64,000 nt of DNA from Thermothelomyces thermophilus ATCC 42464. Taxonomy: Eukaryota > Ascomycota > Sordariomycetes > Sordariales > Chaetomiaceae. Below are positions 58,502 through 64,000 of the stretch, piece after piece. Within the stretch, counting starts at the first letter, position 1. Each line of letters opens with the position of its first letter. The translations under genes and the position numbers were made by a program. The stretch covers positions 2,294,001 through 2,358,000 of the forward strand of contig NC_016472.1 in the NCBI RefSeq assembly GCF_000226095.1, given 5' to 3'. The notes beneath the pieces are model-generated. The model ran no database searches. It had not been told where the DNA came from and was given only the letters and a program-made list of their open reading frames with translations.

Positions 58502-59484
58502 AAGAGTTTCAAGGGAATGGCAGACAGATGGGGATCGACAATCGTCAAATGCTAAGAGCATTTATTAACACGAGAGATGTGAGATCGGAATGTGAGCGTT
58601 AGGATCGCGGCGCGCACGTCCACTTCGGTCGGGGTGGTTGCCGCATAACAATCTATGACGCAGACACCCATGGCATGACTCCGTTAAGCGGCTCCTTGCT
58701 GCTGTGAATGGTGCTTCAGTTGCTCCCCGTAGCGCTGAGAGTTTCACTTGTCGCCGCGTTTCAGCCTCGGGCTCTCGATCATCCCCTCCTTCCGCCAAGG
58801 GTTGCCGAGCCCCGGGCTCCACTCCAGCATACGCAATTTAGCCAAGAACAGCTTAGCCTTTCTCACACATGAGCGAGCAAAGCCCAGTCATCAAACAAGG
58901 GCGACCCCAGATTCGGCAGTCGCAAGGAGGGCGCCAGCCAAGCAAAGAATCCCCCTTCTTGCTCAGATCTTTGTCCGCTGTACACTATGTCCATATGTTA
59001 GTGGTGAACCGCCACCCCTAAGGATGTGAGGCAACTTTGGACGAGTAAGCACACAGCACTCAGCCCCATCCAGAGCCTCAGGCTTCACTTGTTCCGGACT
59101 ATTTCCTTGTTTTTCGACCGCTTGTCTTTTCTCTTCTGCCCTCGCTTCATCCAGCATTTAAGCCGCTTCAAATGTTGCGTGTTGGTGCAGATGACTGCTT
59201 TTTTAAACCTCATTCAGTTCTGAATCGGTAACGGGTTCTTCGGTATCTCTTGTCTCTAACTGAAGAGCCTCCTTTGTTGATCTCGCTTCCAAGTCCTCCA
59301 GCGCTTGGTGAATATACAACCACCACCCTGGACTAGAGCACCCTTTGCAGCTCGCATTTCGCATCACTTCCCATTTACGGGGCTTGGCAGTTGCGCACTC
59401 ATTCTTTTCCCGTGGTCCACTCGCCAAGCGGCTTGTCATCTCCCAGTTCACTTTACGACTGAGTACAGTCTGAACAACGCGATC
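58502..59484. other. Intergenic, aminotransferase / aspartic protease
   Basis: A 983 bp gap between two same-strand genes. No recognised gene or repeat. It presumably holds the 3' UTR of the first and the promoter of the second; T/C-rich near 59090-59140. Confidence 0.5.
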
Positions 59485-61106
59485 ATGAGAGGATACGCCG
59501 CCGTGGCGTTCGGCGCGATACTTGCTGGCGCCGTCCATGCCTCTGCCGGCAATGGTGTCGTCCAGTGGGACATCCGGAGGACGCAGCGGCAAGAGGAGTT
59601 ACAGAGACTAAACAGGAGACTACGCAAACGGGCAAATCCCGTGCTGGAGGTCATCACCAACGAGAAAATCCGAGGAGGGTATTTTGCAACTTGCAAGATC
59701 GGGACGCCAGGGCAGGACTTGACGCTCCAGCTGGATACTGGAAGTAGCGATATCTGGGTACCAGATTCCGCCGCCCAGGTTTGTCGCGAGATCGGCACCG
59801 AAGGGTGCGCTCTGGGAACTTGTATGGAGCCCCAAGCCGGACTTCTGGGAGTCGAATCTTACTAACACACCTCTTAGTCAACCCCAACCGGTCTAGCTCG
59901 TTCGAGGTCATTGGCGAGGGCCAGTTCGACATCGAGTACGTGGACGGGAGCTCATCGAAGGGCGACTACTTCACAGATGTCTTTCAGATTGGCGACATCT
60001 CGGTGCAGAACATGACCATGGGGCTTGGTCTCCACACGGATATCGCATACGGACTGGTTGGCGTCGGATACGCCATCAACGAGGCGATTGTGGCCACAAC
60101 ACAATCGCGCGATTCGGTTTATCCCAACCTTCCCGTGCAGATGGTCGACCAAGGCCTCATCAACACGGTCGCTTACAGCCTGTGGCTGAACGATCTTGGT
60201 AAGCAACCAACCGGTGCGGTTGCGCTGCTCATGCGTGGGACTAACCGTTCCTCTTCAGACGCGAGCTCGGGCAGCATCTTGTTTGGTGGGATCGACACCG
60301 AGAAGTACCAAGGAGAGCTGACGAGAATCGACATCTACCCTACCTCGCAGGGCGATTTCTCGTCCTTTGTGGTGGCCCTGACGTCGCTAGAGGCCCGCAG
60401 CCCCAGCGGCCAGGACACCCTCACCTCGCAAGAGTTTCCTATCCCTGTCGTGCTCGACTCAGGCACAACCCTGTCGTACCTGCCGACCGATCTGGCGACG
60501 CAGGCTTGGAAAGAAGTCGGTGCCTTCTACTTGCCGGAAGTCGGGGCCGCCGTCCTTCCCTGCGACATGGAGAACAGCAAAGGCTCCTTCTCTTTCGGCT
60601 TCGCCGGCCCGGACGGGCCCCGAATCACCGTCGGCATGGACGAGCTGGTTCTCGACATGACCGATGGTCAGGCCCCGCAATTCTTGTCCGGTCCGTATAA
60701 GGGCCGAGACGTGTGCCAATTCGGCATCCAGAACTTTACCTCGGCACCCTTCCTACTGGGCGACACCTTCCTGCGTTCGGCGTACGTGGTCTACGACCTA
60801 GTCAACAACCAGATCGGCATTGCCGCAACCGACTTCAACTCGACCGACAGCAACATTGTGCCGTTTCCCAGCATGGGCGCGCCCATCCCGTCGGCGACGG
60901 TGGCAGCCAACCAGAGGGAGGTCACCCGGGTTCCTACCGTAACGGAGCCGGCGTACTCGGCCAGCCAGGGGTTTATGGAGAGCGCCAGTGGGGAGGAAAG
61001 CCTCGCACCGGGCATGCCTGCGGCTTGGGGGATGGGCCAGCTGCTGGTCGTGGGCGTCACGATGGCCTTGACCGCTCTTGGCTCGGGATTGTTTTTCGTA
61101 TTGTGA
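59485..61106 (+). CDS. GPI-anchored aspartic protease (yapsin-like)
   Basis: Predicted 501 aa. Exons are 59485-59821, 59878-60198 and 60259-61106. A signal peptide (MRGYAAVAFGAILAGAVHAS) is followed by a propeptide ending RRLRKR, a likely Kex2-type cut. The two catalytic motifs are DTGSS (D84) and DSGTT (D286). Family runs are GTPGQDLTLQLDTGSSDIWV, FDIEYVDGSSSKGDYFTDVF and PFLLGDTFLRSAYVVYDL. The C-terminal hydrophobic tail (QLLVVGVTMALTALGSGLFF) with an upstream Ser/Gly/Glu-rich stretch fits GPI anchoring. Yapsins act at the cell surface on wall and secreted proteins. Intron 2 (60199-60258) is 60 bp, stop-free and a multiple of three, so its retention would add 20 residues in frame. Confidence 0.92.
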
Positions 61107-61690
61107 GTTCGATTTTCGATTCACTACTGTCTGAATCTGGGACATATAGACGGTCATCCATCTAAATGTCTTGTAATCTCTCTCTCTCTTTTTTCTTTTT
61201 TCTTTTTCAGAGGCATAACTTGTTAGGTTGTGGGTGTCGATGTCGAGATCCTATGGAGTACCATTGTTACCGATCTTGCATATTTGTATGTACTGTACAG
61301 ACGTATAGACAAGCGATTACATGTAACCAATATCCTCATGCCTGCCTATGCATCTTGAACATCCTTTAGGGGTCCGATGCCGAGCAATACAACCTCACCA
61401 TCCCTGGTTGTCTCAGACCAGATAGCATACAGTACAATGCACAAAGTAGGAGGTACTCAGCTACACATGCAAGAGGTAGCGTAGTTACGTAAGGTACCTT
61501 ATGTACAGTACATACCAGGTACATACCTGAGCGGCACTTCCGCTGCGGGCCGGACCCACATTAAAATTTCGCGATTGGGATGCCGGAAAGCACGAGTTCC
61601 ACGCGAATTGCTCGGACCAGAAGATTCCCAACTTTGGAATCTTCGTGCTCTTCCCCGTCATTCCTTTCAGTCCGCTGTCGTTCCTTCAAG
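61107..61690. promoter_or_regulatory. Intergenic, aspartic protease 3' / EF-G1 promoter
   Basis: A 584 bp stretch. Contents: a TC/T-rich run at about 61177-61209 and clustered TACATAC, GGTACC and GTACAGTAC short palindromes at about 61490-61530. Nothing coding apart from an in-frame upstream ATG at 61580. Confidence 0.5.
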
Positions 61691-64000
61691 ATGCGGGTAC
61701 TACGGGCAGTGGCTGCACTTAACAGCAGCTGCGCTCTGGGTTCCAGGCAGGGAGCTCGCTATGCCGGCCTCGCATGCCGCGCTGCCCTGACTGCTCCGTC
61801 GGCGCCATGCTACAGCTCCCGGCTCAGCGGCCTGCGTCACTTCAGCAGGAGCCCGGTTTCTCGCGCCTCGAGCGCCGCGGAGGCTGCGTACGTTGTTTTA
61901 CTTTCTTCTGGTTCAGCCGTAGTAGAGATTCGGTGTGCGTGAGCTAACTGTTTTGACTCTCCAGGTTGAAGCAGGCCAAGGAGCTCGCCGCCGCAAATAT
62001 GACCCCCGAGGCCGCCGCCGCCCGCTTGACCCCGGAGGAAGCCAAGAGGCTGGCTAGGGTCCGGAATATTGGTATTGCAGTATGTGCCGAGTTGGAGCGT
62101 GTGGCGTCAGAGTGGGTGAGGATCGAGGACTGAGAAGCGCGACAGGCACACATCGACAGCGGCAAGACCACCGTGAGCGAACGCATCCTCTTCTACACCG
62201 GTCGCACCAAGGCGATCCACGAGGTCAGGGGGCGCGATGGCGTCGGTGCCAAGATGGATTCCATGGAACTCGAGAGGGAGCGAGGTATCACCATTCAGTC
62301 CGCGGCCACTTTCGCCGACTGGAAGAAGGTTGAGAACGGCGTCGAGGAGACCTACCACATCAACTTGATCGACACCCCGGGCCACATTGACTTCACCATC
62401 GAGGTTGAGCGTGCCATGAGAGTGCTGGACGGAGCTGTCATGGTCCTCTGCGCCGTCAGCGGCGTGCAGAGTCAGACCATCACGGTCGACAGGCAGATGA
62501 AGCGGTACAACGTCCCCCGCATCAGCTTTGTGAACAAGATGGATCGCATGGGCGCCAATCCGTTCAAGGCGGTCGAGATGATCAATTCGAAGCTCAAGAT
62601 CCCCGCGGCCGCCGTTCAAATCCCCATCGGTTCCGAGAAGGAGTTCGAAGGCGTTGTCGACTTGATCCACATGAGGGCCATTCGCAACGACGGCCAGCGG
62701 GGTATCAACGTTAAGGTCTCCAACACGATCCCGGAGCATCTGAAGGAGCTTGCCGAGCAGAAGAGGCAAGAGCTGATTGAGAAGCTGGCCGATGTCGACG
62801 ACGAGATTGCCGAGATGTTCCTCGAGGAGAAGACGCCCACTCCGGAGCAGATCAAGGCCGCCATTCGCAGGGCGACCATCGGTCTCAAGTTCACGCCCGT
62901 GCTCATGGGCTCCGCTCTTGCCGACAAGTGTATCCAGCCCATGCTGGACGCTGTCTGCGACTACCTCCCGAACCCGGGCAACGTCGAGAACGTGGCCCTC
63001 GATCGGTCGAAGAAGGAAGAGCCGGTGAAGCTCCTGCCGTACAATTCCCTTCCGTTCGTTGGCCTCGCGTTCAAGCTGGAAGAGAACCCCTACGGCCAGC
63101 TTACCTACATGCGCGTCTACCAGGGGAGCCTCAAGAAGGGCCAGTATCTCTACAACGCCCGCACGGACAAGAAGGTCCGCATTCCCCGTATCGTGCGCAT
63201 GCATGCGAACGAGATGGAGGACGTTAGCGAGATCGGCGCCGGCGAAATCTGCGCCGTTTTCGGTGTCGAGTGCGCCTCCGGTGATACCTTTACCGATGGC
63301 CGGCTGCCGTACGGCATGAGCTCCATGTACGTGCCGGAGTCGGTCATGTCGCTTAGCATCAAGCCCAAGCGCAGCAGCGACGCCGACGCCTTCAGCAAGG
63401 CCATGAACCGCTTCATGCGTGAGGATCCCACCTTCCGCCTCCACGTCGACGAGGAGTCGGAAGAGACTATCATCAGCGGCATGGGCGAGCTCCACCTCGA
63501 CATCTACGTCGAGCGCCTGCGCCGCGAGTACAAGGTCGATTGCGAGACGGGCAAGCCGCGCGTTGCCTACCGCGAGACCATCAGCAAGCGTGCCGACTTC
63601 GACTACCTCCTCAAGCGCCAGACGGGCGGCCCCGGCGATTACGCCCGCGTGGTAGGCTGGATCGAGCCCAACGCGGACAACGCCGAGGCCAACAAGTTCG
63701 AGACGCGCGTGGTCGGTGGCAACATCCCGGACAAGTACCTCGCAGCCTGCGGCAAGGGTTTCGAGGAGGCCTGCCTGAAGGGCCCGCTGCTCGGCCACAG
63801 GGTCATCGGCGCCTCGATGGTCATCACGGACGGCGCTACCCACGTTACCGACTCTAGCGATTACGCCTTCAACCTGGCCACGCAGATGGCCTTCCGCAAG
63901 GCCTTCGCCGACGCCGGTGGCACCGTGCTAGAGCCGCTCATGAAGACGACCATCACGGCCCCGGCCGAGTTCCAGGGAAATGTCCTGATGCTGATGAACA
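61691..64000 (+). CDS. mef1: Mitochondrial elongation factor G1 (3' end outside window)
   Basis: Exons are 61691-61887, 61965-62079 and 62146 onward; 722 residues are visible of roughly 800. The start [20 protein letters not shown] is a mitochondrial presequence (to about [12 protein letters not shown]). An in-frame ATG at 61580 would add 37 residues, but the internal one gives the better presequence. GTPase motifs: AHIDSGKTT (G1, across the intron 2 join), [12 protein letters not shown] (switch I), [20 protein letters not shown] (G3) and [11 protein letters not shown] (G4). Domains II-IV follow: [34 protein letters not shown] and [18 protein letters not shown]. It drives translocation on mitochondrial ribosomes. 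The third gene here, with mS38 and mS26, that serves mitochondrial translation. Confidence 0.96.

Noticed and set aside
62107-63843. 578-aa open frame on the minus strand
   Set aside because: Exactly antisense to EF-G1 exon 3, whose motifs are certain. GC-rich codon use on one strand leaves long stop-free frames on the other.
1-64000. CRISPR array, rRNA, or intact LTR, LINE or DNA transposon
   Set aside because: No spaced repeats, rRNA signatures, reverse transcriptase, integrase or transposase motifs were seen.

Overview
This window is nuclear DNA of a filamentous ascomycete. Genes are split by short GT-AG introns of about 50-120 bp. Coding DNA is GC-rich and the intergenic spaces are short. 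Almost every product is a conserved fungal housekeeping protein. Protein similarity to Neurospora- and Chaetomium-type sequences as I remember them suggests Sordariales, probably Chaetomiaceae. That placement is inference; no marker in the window fixes the species.

I rebuilt 22 intron-exon gene models by hand from reading frame, splice sites and family sequence. From left to right: a partial secreted Psg1-like protein (-); a 2OG-Fe(II) oxygenase (-); an FRG1-like protein (+); an Rlm1/MEF2-type MADS factor (-); a 4.8 kb gap; TFIID subunit TAF1 (-); D-serine dehydratase (+); actin-related protein Arp4 (-); the GPI-GlcNAc transferase subunit PIG-P (-); the CORVET subunit Vps8 (-); a GPALPP/DUF3752 protein (+); a membrane RING-H2 protein (-); a 5.4 kb gene-poor stretch with a broken DUF2235 copy and a possible membrane-protein remnant; mitochondrial processing peptidase beta (-); a GH36 raffinose-synthase-like protein (+); mitoribosomal mS38 (+); a DsbA-like thioredoxin-fold protein (-); the circularly permuted GTPase Nog2 (-); mitoribosomal mS26/Pet123 (+); an ADP1-like ABC transporter (-); a class I aminotransferase (+); a yapsin-like aspartic protease (+); and mitochondrial EF-G1 (+, running off the right edge).

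The genes do not form a biosynthetic cluster. Two loose themes stand out. Chromatin and transcription genes (Rlm1-like, TAF1, Arp4) lie at 5-20 kb. Nuclear genes for mitochondrial import and translation (MPP-beta, mS38, mS26, EF-G1) lie at 37-64 kb. Nog2 and mS26 diverge from one 456 bp promoter, placing cytosolic and mitochondrial ribosome production side by side.

I saw no rRNA, no convincing tRNA, no CRISPR array, no intact transposon and no convincing new system. The best leads are short: a 9-bp motif (TACGGAGTA) recurring only between genes, exact-period tandem repeats upstream of two genes, an oversized Nog2 intron, a large coding-free block upstream of the MADS gene, and the decayed patch at 32-37.3 kb.
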